From Alternaria dauci (lineage: Eukaryota; Ascomycota; Dothideomycetes; Pleosporales; Pleosporaceae), in assembly GCF_042100115.1 (NCBI RefSeq), contig NC_091280.1, positions 372,001 through 436,000 of the forward strand: a DNA stretch of 64,000 nucleotides, read 5' to 3'. Below the pieces are notes generated by a model. The model was given only the letters and a program-made list of their open reading frames with translations, was not told where the DNA came from and searched no databases. Positions 19,989 through 32,042 of the stretch are shown here, piece by piece. How positions within the stretch are numbered: the first letter of the stretch is position 1; the number at the start of each line of letters is the position of its first letter. The translations under genes were made by a program, and so were the position numbers.

Positions 19989-22158
19989 AGAGGTTTGCTG
20001 GTCTTGGCGGCGGAGGAGAATGGTTTGTGGGTGGCGCGGTGGTCGGTGTGGCGTGATGATCAGGCCATGCGGCGTTGAGGCGGTTTACGTTAGTCGGAAT
20101 TAGATGTTGAGCAATCTCGTCAGGGGAACGAATATACGTTAATGATGGAAATGAGCAATATTGATGGTACATGAAGCAATAGTTTAGTAGTCCTTGTCGT
20201 ACAGATGTTTTCCTTCTTTCCTTTCTCTGGTAACTTGTTGCTGCTCCATCTCTCTTTCGTTAGGCTTCGTACAAATATGCCGCAAACCCTAACGAACTAA
20301 TCGATGGGATAGTTCCCCAAGATTACACAGTCTTAGCCTTGAGATGCCATGCTACTAGCTCTTTCTACCCATCAGGTGCCAAACTCGACGGCTACATGCT
20401 AAAGCAGCTGATGTAGTAGGATAAGGTTCATTTCGCTTCTGCCTAGACTAGGTTGAAAGTATACCGTGATTGCATTTTGCGAGCAAAGAAAGTGCAAGAT
20501 GTGACATGTTCTCTTTCACACCCGGAAGAGGCACGTTTTTAGACGCTGTTTCACTTCAATCACGCATCCTCCAATGTCCTCCAGAGAACCTTGTGTTAGT
20601 TTCAGCAGCAATCTCCGAGCCCTACTATAGCACATAAGCATCTTGTCAAGCTATGGCTGATCATTTCGAATGGAGCCATCTGGATAGAATGGACTTGTTG
20701 GGGGTAGCAGCTTGAATCGCATCCACGACGTGTTACTTGTAGGTTTATCGATATTGCATGGAAGTAGGTAGGTGTCGTAGAATGTATTCACAGTGCGAAG
20801 TGTAAATCCAGAGATGCCGCCATGAAAGAGTGGGCCGAACATGCGCTATGCCTCTTTGGATACGATGAGTGTAGGAGAGAAAGGACATGTCTAAATCACA
20901 CATTTCTGTAGAACAGTCTTGACACCTAATCCCAGCACGAGGATAAGTACCTGTGCCTTGAATTATACGACGAAAAGCAAACATGTATCGGTTATGGACC
21001 TTGGCACGCTTATTGCCTTCCTGCAGGCTGGCCTGGGCAGCGATCTTCGGCTCTGCTACAAGTTCCTACAAGTCCACCCCGGTGCGCAGCCAACGCATTC
21101 GTCAACCACGACCATCGGCAAGACTAATCTCTTCCATCGACGGACATGTCCGTGAGGCCTTGCTCACTCGGTAATGTTTCGGAGGCCTCTACCCATTGGA
21201 CCACGATTTCGGGATGGCATGTACATGCTGCATACTCATCACTACAACACGCTGTACCGGTGGGCGTTCTGCAGCGTATTAGTATGTAAATGGCAGGCGA
21301 GATGGCACTGCATTAAGGAGTCTTTTGTCAAAGTTGTACGTGGCAGCAAGACATCGGACAGGAGCGAGCAGCCCAAGTGTCATATGTCATGTCCGCAGTC
21401 GGCTAACAGCCACGTGCCCCTTGCGGTACCTGGCACACGATTTCCGCTCCGAATCGACGAATATCGAGATCAAGCTGCACGATCCATACGACTAAGATGA
21501 ACGATCCGCGGCCCCTGCACGGCTCTTTTGGGCACCGAACCGCCTAGAACTCTGTTCATCTCTAACCAGGCACGGCATGGCGCATGTACGCATGTCTCAC
21601 GATCTCTCGGTGCTTCCATGACAGCACGACAATCGCCAGCCATATGCTTTGGATGAACGCTCGGCCCGTCCCCAAGTCGCTCGTTTTGGGTCCCTGCAGC
21701 GGCCATAGCGAATTGTGGCGCGGCACTAAATCGTCCCAACGTCATAATCCTGGTTGGCGATGCTGCAGCAAGCATCACCAATCTCGAACCGGATCTCCTC
21801 AGTTTCGACCATCTGCATCCCTTCGGGTGGAGAATACCTGATATGACTGACAGATGACATTTAGGGCACCTTTTAGTGTCCAACGGCCTCGTGCCCTAGA
21901 AATTTCGGTGAGAGCCCCATTGTCGCCTTCGTCGGATCATGACGTCCCACTGGCCCTGAAGTTCTATATCGCCTGCGGCACCGTAATGCTCCCGACTCTC
22001 TCCTACTAGGTCTCCTATGAATCGTAACCTTGATGTTACGACGTAGTTGCTCCTGGCCGCCGTGCAACACCTGCGACTTATTCGTTTGCTCCCATTGTTG
22101 TACACGCGCCTTTAGTGCTGCTGGCGACGAGTCTCCGCCATCGCCGAAATCTCCGATT
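19989..22158. other. 2.17-kb intergenic region upstream of cryptochrome gene
   Basis: It contains the GAD 3' flank and the cryptochrome promoter. Six-frame reading shows only short ORFs (maximum about 137 codons at 21470-21883, minus strand) with no motif or family resemblance. I see no gene. Confidence 0.5.
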
Positions 22159-24265
22159 ATGTCAAGCCGGATCCCGCGCATTCTGCTGTACGTTCTGAGT
22201 CGCGATGTTCGCCTTTCAGACAACCCCGTTTTCCACGCCGCCTCCCTACACGCCGCGCGCCCAAACTCTCCGAGACCCTCGTCAAATGGCACCAGACGGC
22301 ACCGCGATGATTCGCTGACCTCGGAACACGGCGGCGCAAGCTTTACGCATCTCTTACCCGTATACGTTTTCCCTGCCAATCAAATCGAGGTGTCCGGCTT
22401 CCTCTCGTCCCCGTCCGATAAGAGCCCACATCCGGAGGCGCGCAGTGAAGTTGCGCGAGTATGGCGGACAGGGCCCCATCGCGTGCAATTCATAGCGGAC
22501 GGAGTATGGGATCTCAAGGAGAAGCTCGCGGGGTTGAACTGCAACTCTGGATTGGAGATGCGCGTGGGCAGGACCACCGAGGTCGTCTCTGACATAATCG
22601 ACTGGTACGCTCAAAACGAGCACGAGGGCAAGATCAGCGGGGTTTGGATGACCGAAGACGACAACACAGAGGAGAAGAGAGAGGTGGCCAGTGTGAGGAA
22701 GCTCGTAGAACAGCACGGAGTAGACTTCAAGGCGTGGAACGACGAGAAGTACTACATAGACGAGTAAGTCAGATTGGCGTCCGGGTTGTTGGGGGAGATT
22801 ACTAACTCGACCCAGTCGCGACCTACCTTACGACAACATATCTGACCTGCCAAATGTGTACACGTCATTCAGAAAAGGACTCGAACCGCTACGCGATCGC
22901 CCTCACACTACCCTCCCCACACCAACCCAACTCCCACCGCTACCTTCGAGCATACCGCCTCAAAAACAACCTTTTACCATACCTACATCTCTAGAAAAGC
23001 TGAAACGAGCTCTGCTATCGCCACTCGAAAAAGACAAAACATATACCCTCACATGGCCGCCGCAATGGCCGACAGACGCGCAATCAGCGCATCCCTTCTC
23101 TGGCGGCGAAACCGCTGGTTTAGATCGCATAAACCATCTCATCAGCTCTGGGGCCATGAGTTTATACAAGCAAACCAGAAATGGCATGCTTGGTCTTGAT
23201 TTCAGCACCAAGCTTTCAGCCTACCTTGCTCAAGGTCACATCACCGCCAGGCAGGTCCATTGGGCGATGGTGGATTTTGAGGAAGGGCGGGGCCCCGGTG
23301 AAAAGAGAGAAGGCTACGGAAAGGGCGAGAATGAAGGAACAGCAGCCGTTCGGTTCGAGTTGTTGTGGAGAGACTACATGCGACTCTGCATGAGGAAGTT
23401 TGGACATAAGATGTTCAGTCTCTACGGCATTCAAGATCGTGTTACCAAAGGCCAGAACGGAGAGCCGCAAACAAACAAGTGGAAACGACTAGACAAGTCC
23501 AGTGGCCCAGGCGACGATCCGGTAAAGACCCTGGAAGCGTTCCAGCGGTTCCGCTCAGGGCGCACCGGAGTCGGTCTCATCGACGCGTCGAACCGCGAAC
23601 TCTTCGTTACAGGCTACACATCGAACCGCGCGAGGCAGAACGTTGCGTCTTTCCTCTCGTCGCATCTCAACATCGACTGGAGAATCGGCGCAGAGTGGTA
23701 CGAATGCTTCCTTGTGGACTACGATCCAGCTAGCAACTGGGGCAACTGGCAATACGTCGCTGGCGTCGGTAACGATCCGCGGCAGGGCCGCGTCTTCAAT
23801 CCTGTCAAACAAGCACTCGATTACGACAAGCATGGCGAATACATCAAGGCCTGGGTACCAGAGCTGCGAGGTATCAAGTTGACACGGTCTGTTGGTCCTG
23901 GAAAGGAAGAACTGGATCAGCAGCGATTGATGGGCCTTTACCAAGCTTGGAAGCTTAGTGATTGGGAGAAGCAAAGTCTGGGTCTAAAGGGTGTAGACTG
24001 GGTCGAGCAGCCGCTGACTAGGATACAGTTCCAAGTTGGCCGGGGACGTGGTGGGGGTCAAGATGGAAGATCAAAACGAGGTGGTGGTGGTGGTGGTGGT
24101 GGTGGTGGAGGGCGTGGAGGCACGCCATGGCGGGGGAGAGGGGGTCGCGGTCAGGGATCGGATCGTGGGTCTGATCGCACCTCTCCGCCCAAGGGCGATA
24201 AAGCGTGGCCCAGAGAAGCAAATGGACCTACCATTGTGAGTAGTGAGCGGACCACGGCGTCATAG
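22159..24265 (+). CDS. cry: Cryptochrome DASH with RGG-rich tail
   Basis: Photolyase/cryptochrome flavoprotein of the DASH class, known for single-strand-specific CPD repair and blue-light signalling roles in fungi. Exons 22159-22763 and 22816-24265 give 684 residues. The N-terminal Rossmann domain has the photolyase motif YVLSRDVRLSDNPVFHAA (residues 10-27). The C-terminal FAD domain has RFELLWRDYMRLCMRKFGHKMF, SNRELFVTGYTSNRARQNVASFLSSHL, DWRIGAEWYECFLVDYDPASNWGNWQYVAGVG and RVFNPVKQALDYD, the DASH signature. After the fold (about residue 618 on) is a tail with a long Gly run and several RGG/GRG motifs, suggesting nucleic-acid binding. An upstream in-frame ATG at 22030 exists, but MSSRIPRILLY is the natural start. 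Confidence 0.95.
24080..24108 (+). repeat. (GGT)n run encoding poly-Gly in the cryptochrome tail
   Basis: A trinucleotide repeat inside the coding frame, encoding about ten consecutive glycines. It is likely length-variable between strains. Confidence 0.9.
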
Positions 24266-26416
24266 GTCGATTTCCCCCATGGTATATAATAGCTCGCGTG
24301 CGCTCTTGCTTTGCAGCCTCGCGTCATTCAGTGCAATTTAGTTCTCTTCGAGTATTGCACTGCTGCTTGTAAAGGTTCTCTCCCCTCTATCTCAGGATTG
24401 TGGTTATCGGGCCAATGATTGGGAGGCTTCCTGCACCATCTCACGACAGTGGGCGTCATCACTCTGCGAATAAGCTTGGTGAGATCACCGAGCGTGATCT
24501 TCGTCTCCCCAGAGTGCGCTTTCCGTCGTTGCAGTCTTGAATAAATCTTACCAACCGTGACAAAACGATCTTGTAGAACTTGACCTTGTCGTTGAGCCGC
24601 GTCTACAAGCACAAGCGATTGACAACTACCACGGCCACAAGAACGTACCTAGATGGTACTACAATCTCCATATCCAAGTGCTGATCCACAAAGAATATAC
24701 TGTCCCAACTACCCAATCGCCATCCTCCTGTTCCAAATACTATCCTTTGCCGCATACAGCATAGTGTACCAGTGAAGCCCAACCCCACTTCAATACCTTC
24801 CACCATGCCACCATGCCACCCGGACGGGAGGATGATGACGCGAATCCCGCAAACCGCCACGGCAGACCCTTGGGTAGGTAGATGATCGGACGCCCCTTCT
24901 AGCGCCTTGGTTTCAGTAATCAGTAGCCTTGATCTACCGTAGCCTGTACTTTGCAGCCGGAATTTCGCATTTCATGAACGCAGGATTAAAAACTCTTTGT
25001 TGGTCGCTGATCGCCTCGAGCGTTTAGTTCGGTTCGGTTTCAGTGGCAAGTGAGGAACTCGATTATCGGGACATTTGAGCGGTTGCTTTCGTCTGGCACG
25101 ATTGTTGGATTGTCTTGTTAGATGAGTTTACCCGGGAGAGGGTGTCGTCAGAATTTGTTGACTTGGGGTACGTAAATGATGACGTGTGGGAGTGGGATTG
25201 CGTTCAATTTGAGAGGCGGCAATGTGTGAGGGTTGCATAGGGCTGACTTCCAAGAAGCTTGTGAACTATTGACATGTTGCCTGGATGACGTTGGATTCAT
25301 GTTGTGCAATGGGGAACAGATCATCCTACTTTGAGTGGGCGTTGCTCGAAGACTATGGTTATTGTCATCAAGCAGCTTATATGATCTCACACTCATTTTC
25401 TGATCCAGATGTAAGCGACCTGTTTCCTGGAGGTCATTTTGCAGCCACACCTTCCTTCCGTGTATTCAACCATCATGAAACGAACATCTTGTCTATCTGG
25501 TGTAGCGTGCTTCCAGATTTTCAATTTAGTATTGACTGCGTTCGGCAATTGCTACTCCCGGAAAACTTAATCGGGACAACGTGTCAACCCTCGGTCATGT
25601 TCCTAGTGGTAACGTATTTGAGAAGAGTCATGTAAATCTCGAATGACGACACTCGACTCTCGCATCGTGTGCCGTTACATCGTCATCGAGCCTGCGCTAA
25701 CCACAACTTCCACACTCCTCAACGATCCTACCAAAAAGTTCTTTTGGATTGGAGAGAATGTAAGTTGTGTGGCCATTCGTCACAAACTTTAGCATTCTCA
25801 AATCTACCTGTCGCATTGCCTTCACGGTCTGGCCTAGATTGAGCAACAGTCAGAAGAACGAGAAGCTGTTTAGTCCACTCACATATAAAGAAACAGTCGC
25901 AGTTACAAGGGAGCTAGTACTATATGCATCATACGTCCACGATCTACACGATGGTTATTTCTTGCTCTGCGAATCCTTTAGCTCACACCTAGTACTTCTA
26001 GCCTGTGCAACAGCAAGCCCGAGATTGAACACATACTGTTCCGTAGAGCCTCGGGGATTGAGGATTTCAGGAAGAATGGATAGTGACTGCCTGGCAATGA
26101 TGGCAAGTGTGAGGCGGGATGCTCCACTTCGACCGTTGTTGTAGATGTGATATAGTTGTTTCGTGGCGCAAACACATTACAGTGTCGTGCTGCGCTACGA
26201 TATACCCTCTTTGACCCCTTAGATATGCGGCACAGCACGGCATGAGGCGGGTGTGCATAACATACAACGTCCCTATACGCAAAGTTCCATGTGCCCATCT
26301 GTGCAGACGACAAGTACACCGATTACCATATGCAGTTGCCTTCAGCTCCGAACACAATCCATATCAATCCGTTAACATTCAAATCATATAGTAGTAGTCC
26401 ACCAAACGCCCTCTCT
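24266..26416. other. 2.15-kb convergent intergenic region
   Basis: Between the cryptochrome and xanthine dehydrogenase stop codons, which is long for a convergent gap. The largest ORFs (25285-25635 and 25767-26144, plus) have no motif and poor codon regularity. A decayed insertion is possible but no terminal repeats or transposase motif were seen. Confidence 0.45.
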
Positions 26417-29400
26417 CTATATACTAATAAAGAAACTCTTCTCCCCTTCCTTGGGCTCCACCCACGCCCTCTTGAGAATCGGATCCGCACAGCTAACCCT
26501 AATCCGCTCCACCGTCGCCGGACTCGTAAGATGCAAAACCGACGTTTCGCCAAATTGCGCGCGCGCAGCTTTCAACGCATCGCGGATAGCAAAGAAGACG
26601 GCGCTGCCCATGAAGAGTGGTGGTTCGCCTATGATCAGTTGAGTTAGCATGACATTCCCTTTCCAAAGTTCGCAAAAAGGAAACACAAGAAGAAGACTTA
26701 CCAACACCCCTACTCCTCTGAATAGTCCTCAAATTCTCCCAATTCACATCCTTCAACAAACTCACATTAAACTCTTGCGGAATATCCCTGAAACCAGGAA
26801 TCTTATAATTCCCCGGCCCCTTCGTCGCAACGCCACCAGTCCCCCTCAACCACAACGACTCCTCCGTCGTAAACAATCCCTGACCCTGGACAAACGCACC
26901 CTCAATCTGTCCATAATCAATCGCGGGGTTAATACTCCGCCCGACATCCATCTTGATATCCGCACGCCGCGTCGTCCAGTCGCCCGTCAACGTATCAATC
27001 TCGACCTCGGCGGCCGCAACACCCTGCGTAAAGTAAAAGAACATCTGGCCCGTGTTTTCGCCCCACACATAGCCGATATCCGGTGTCTTGTAGAAGCCTT
27101 GCGCGGACAGATTGACGCGAGCAAAGTACGCTGCGTGAGCGAGATCCTTCATCGTGGCGTCTTTGCCTAGCTTCTCTTTAAAGGGCGCAAGGCGCTCGTT
27201 CAGTTCCAGACACGCGTTGTGAATAGCGTAGCCGTTGAGATCAGAGGACGCGGACGCCGCGGTCGAGGAACTATTCGCTACAGTATTCGTCGCTGTTTCG
27301 CTGATAAACACATCCGAGAGCGGGACGCCGAGCGTTTCAGCAGCGATCTGCGTCATCTTTGTGTGCAGACCTTGGCCCATTTCAGTTCCGCCGTGGGCAA
27401 CGAGGATACTTCCGTCGTGGTAGATGTGGACCAGCGCGCCGGCCTGGTTCAGGAAGAGCGCGGTAAAGGAGATGCCGAATTTCGTGGGGATGATGGCGAG
27501 ACCGCGCTTGTTCCACTTGTGCGTCTTGTTCCATTCCTCGATGTCCTTGCGGCGCTGGACATATGCTGATTCTTCTTGGACCTGTTTGTACATGAGGGGC
27601 ACGTACCAGTCCTTGATCTCCTGGTTGAAATGCGTTGTCATGTTGGTTTCGGGAGAGTACATGTTGATCTCTCGTAGCTTCTCCACGGGTATGTTGAGAT
27701 GGTCTGCAATCTCTTCCATGTACGTCTCGGCAATGAACATACCCTGTGGTCCACCGAAGCCTCGGAATGCGGTATTGGAGACTGTATTCGTCTTCGCAAC
27801 ACGTCCGCGGACGTGGATGTTGGGTATCGAGTAGCAGTTGTCAATGTGGGACAGAGACCGCTCGACGACTGCACCAGAAAGATCCTGGCTCCAACCGCCG
27901 TTGCAAAAGACATCTGCATCAAGCGCTTGCAGCTTACCATCTTTGTTGACAGCAACCTTCCAGCGGGCGAGGAAAGGATGTCGTTGTCCAGACGTCATAA
28001 TGTCTTCGTCTCGATTCAACATGCAGCGCACAGGTCGGCGAACCTTGTTCGCTGCACACGCAACAATACCAGCAAGCTGGACCGAACGAGTTTCCTTACC
28101 ACCAAAACCACCGCCCATGCGCTTGACACGGGTGACAATCTTGTTGGCAGCGACACCAACAACCTTGGACACATAGGCCTGCGTCTCGGCTGGGTTCTGC
28201 GTACTGCTAAAGATTTCCATCTCGCCATCCTCAGGCTTTGGCACTGCTAGACATGCCTGAGTCTCCAAGTAGAAATGCTCTTGACCACCCATGCGCGCAA
28301 CACCAGTGAAGACGTGATCAGCCTCGGCGAACGCCTTGTCCGTGTCTCCTTTCTTGATATAGCGGAAGTGGTTGAAGTAGCTCTCCTTCTCAATGGCCTC
28401 TTCAATCGTGAATATGGCCGGAAGGTCTTCGTACTCGATCTTGACAGCTCGCGCAGCTTGCTCTGCATGTTTCGCTGTATCAGCCAGGATCATACCGATT
28501 GGCTGACCAGCAGTAAAGACTTCATCGAGAGCGAAGAATGTCTCATCGCACGACGGCGCGCCCCACCAGTTGGCTTCCGGAGACGCCAGGTCGTTATGAT
28601 CGACGTACGCAACAACGCCGGGTAGGTCCAGTGCTGGCTCGGCATCGACCGAGAGCAACTTGGCATGCGCCTTTGTCGAAAGCACCAAGCAGCCATACAG
28701 TTCATTACGCTGCAACGGTATATCGTCCGTGTACTGCGCTTCTCCCGTACACTGCTTCATAGCCGCGACATGGTTCTTCGACTGTCCGACCTCATTCTGG
28801 ATATAAGCCTCCGCAGCCTTGTCGTCCTTCTTGCCCTTGCTGATATCTCTTTCAATCTCGCCAATGGCCTGGGCGTCGACCTCGACTTCCTCAGCGTGCA
28901 GCTCAGCCAGGATCTCATGGTAGAACTTGTAAAAGAAGCCGAGCGCGAGCGACTTTCTGTATGTCGCCATACCACCTGGGACACCAAAGCGCAGATCAAA
29001 GTCTTCTTCGAGCTTGTCCATGACGCCCTCGAGCGTCGAAAGCTCGGTGAACTTCTTGCCTTGGAGGAATTCCCCTGCCTTCTTCGCATGGATCGTAGTA
29101 GGTGCCATACCACCGTACACGAGATCCACACTCTCGACTACGTGCTCATCGCCGAGTGATATCCTCAAAGCCGCGTTCACGATTGCAATGTCGTCGTCCT
29201 TCCTCTTCGCCTGCTTGTACGCACGAATGTACTCGCCCTTCTCTTTCGCAACGGGAATCTTCAAACCAGCAATGATGGCATCTGGAGGCAGAGCAGTCTG
29301 CCTGTATCCCTTGAAGAAAGTCGACATGGGGATCTCGGTCGTCTCCTTGAGGCTCTTCGCTACGAGCGTCGCATTGGTAGCAACAAACACAGGATTCAGA

Positions 29401-30671
29401 TCGGAGATGGGGCTTGCAGTCGCGAGGTTACCAGCTGGCGTGCCCACATTCCTAATCTGGCGCCCCGCGAAATATCGTATCTGCTTGAGGATCGTTGCAA
29501 ACGGCTGGCCTCGTACCGGTCCGTAGTGCTCAAGGGCTTCTTTGCATATCTCCTCCAGATCCGTGAGAACCACGTTTCCGCCAATCTCTAGATGATCATC
29601 ATGAAGCTTGAATTGCCGTAGCTCCGCAATGTCGCCAACAAACACCGAGGCATTGTAGTTCATGCCCTTGAACTTGATCTCAATCTGTGTCTCGGTCGAG
29701 CCACCAATGAGCTTCGCTGACGGATACGCATCCTTGATCTCTAGTAATTGCTGCAATGTCGTGGGCCTGTACCACCTCTTCTTCTTGTTACCGAATGCGA
29801 GCGGCTTGAACTCGTGTTTCCGTAGTTGAGGCGGGAATATCAACTCTGTGTCTGGCTTGTACTCGATGAACCCCGGTGGTGTGAAACGCTTGATGGGCTG
29901 GTCCTCGTCAAGGCTCTTGCCGCCGCCACAGCCTCCGCCGTTCGCACCGTCCTTGTCCATACAGCATCCTCCTCCACCGTTGGCCTTTGATTTTGCGCAG
30001 CCAGACTTCACACTGAAGCTCTGTGCCGCGTCCAGTATCGGCCTGTATCCAGTACACCGGCAGAGATTGCCGTCGAATGCCTCTTCAACCTCGAGTTCGC
30101 TCGGCCCAGTGTTGTTGCGGAGGAGAGCGTACAGAGACATGACGATGCCTGGTGTGCAGAACCCGCACTGACTGCCATTGCCCTTTGCTATCCTCTCTTG
30201 TGCTGGATGTGGTCGCTTTACGTTTCCGATTCCTTCGACAGTTATGACGTGCTTACCATCTACGCTGACGAGCGGTGCGAGACATGCATTTACGGAGGCG
30301 TGGTATATCTTGTTCGTGGTAGGATTCAGCTGCGACACAACCTAGCAAGTATGTCAGTACCCACACTCAACCTCTAGAACTGTCCGCAATATCCCCAAAC
30401 TTCATTCTCTTGCGGCTCCGGAATTCTGTGCCAAACATACCACAGTACAAGCACCACACCCTCCTTCCGCACATCCCAACTTCGTTCCCGTCAACCCAAT
30501 CCCCCTCAGGTATTCCAGCAACGTAACTTCAGGGTCCGCGCTATCCAACACCACCTTGGTGCCATTTAAATAGAATCTGAGGGTATCATCGTAATCCGCC
30601 GTGACCTGGTTCAGCGACCTTGTCGCATCGCTCGACACGGCCGGTTGTGGAGAAATAAGACCAGGCGCCAT
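26417..30671 (-). CDS. xdh: Xanthine dehydrogenase (purine hydroxylase I)
   Basis: Molybdo-flavoenzyme oxidising hypoxanthine to xanthine to uric acid in purine use as a nitrogen source. Exons 30441-30671, 26702-30341 and 26417-26628 give 1,360 residues. In order: the plant-type [2Fe-2S] site ([16 protein letters not shown]), the second [2Fe-2S] site ([24 protein letters not shown]), a Gly/Cys-rich loop (about 174-215), the FAD domain ([23 protein letters not shown]), then the molybdopterin region ([32 protein letters not shown]). The catalytic base Glu lies in GEPPLFMGS, at residue 1292, just after intron 2. The final exon ends [27 protein letters not shown]-type motif (CTTATC, 31032-31037) upstream could bind a nitrogen GATA factor; this is inference. 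Confidence 0.97.
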
Positions 30672-32042
30672 GTCTTTTGCCACTCCGTGCTGTTGTCTGT
30701 CTCTTTGGGGGACGTAGAAAAAAAAAGAAAAAGAGAAAAAGGACCCAGACGTATCGACACACCAGAAGAGATGGAGAGCAGAGTAAGAGAAGAGAGAGGG
30801 AGAGGGAGAGAAAGAGACCAAATGTCACAAAGGTTCCTTAGTATCACAAGCCTGCCCGCCCGCCTGTTCTAGCTCTTCAGGGTCCTATCCGTCCGACGTG
30901 CTTGCTTGTGGGGAATAAGCAAGCTAGATATGAACAAGCGTCGTGCACCGCGGCATGGAAGCAGCATGTATTACTTGAGAATTAGTTGATCGTCAGAGGA
31001 CCTGGACGAATCAGCGTCGACGTGTTTGTGTCTTATCTTCGCACACGGTCTAGGTGCAGACGCTTTGCTTGCAGGAGCTCGCCGATGGCCGTAGTTCGCG
31101 TTGCTGCCCCTCCAAAAGCCCCACCCCGCGGCGACGCGATAGGCACGTGAGCCGCCAGTTTGCTCCGTCTGGGCATGGCGAGGTCCGCTGCTCTGAAAAA
31201 GAAGGAGTGTGCCGAACAATTTGCTTGGCTGGGCTGTGTCAATTGCGGTTACTGCTGTGCATGCCGTCCGAAGCGTCACAGTGGGAGAATAAAAGTGATG
31301 GGATTGGTTTTCTTGAGAGCCATTGCGTACAAGAACTGGATTTTTGAAGACTACTATACAAACGATGATTGAACAAGTCCAAACGTTGATAAACGTGACT
31401 GTTCGAGGCCAACGTCAATGCCCAAACGAAAGCAGACGCAAGCCCTCGTCCACAATCTGTAGGTGGAAATCGAGCCCAGGCTCGCGTACGCGAATATATG
31501 TGCATGAAGACAATGAATGCTTTTGGTGATGGAAGTCTGCGTACTGTCCACAACGAAGGCTGTACCAATTGCAGGATCATGACAGACATGCAGACATAGA
31601 CGGTGAGCTCTGCCTGGTCGCTCAAAGAGAGAAGATGATGTACCGTCGATCAAGATGCAGCAGGCGTAAAGTAAGCACAGCCGTCGACTTGTGCGCAGAC
31701 CTGAGGGCTTGCAGATGTTATCCATGGAAGAGCATAGATGAAGTAACAATCACCTCACAAACGCAGTGGCAGCGACGACGATATCGGACCGTGAAAAAGG
31801 CCAAAGGCTATGCCGCAGTAGGCCCTGGCGGAAGAAGAAGCTCAACGGATGAGCACTCAGTGCATAGATATCATGCAACAAGGCGAGTCCGGCTACGCGC
31901 AAGTCAAGAAGAGATCGAAAAGAGTCCAGGTCATCGGAGCATCATGCCAGGCGCAGCAAAATTCCAAGCATCGGTCATGCAAATAGGCAACATTCGGCGA
32001 GGTTCAGCAACATGTGCATCGGTCACGGCAACTATGTGGCGC
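30672..32042. other. 1.37-kb intergenic region between two minus-strand genes
   Basis: It contains the XDH promoter and the 3' flank of the KH gene. A short purine-rich block lies at 30717-30830. No gene is seen. Confidence 0.5.

Noticed and set aside
21470..21883. 137-codon minus-strand ORF in the cryptochrome upstream region
   Set aside because: No motif, no splice or promoter context, composition of random sequence.
25285..26144. ORFs in the 24.3-26.4 kb gap, considered as transposon remnants
   Set aside because: No transposase, reverse transcriptase or terminal-repeat signal seen by eye.
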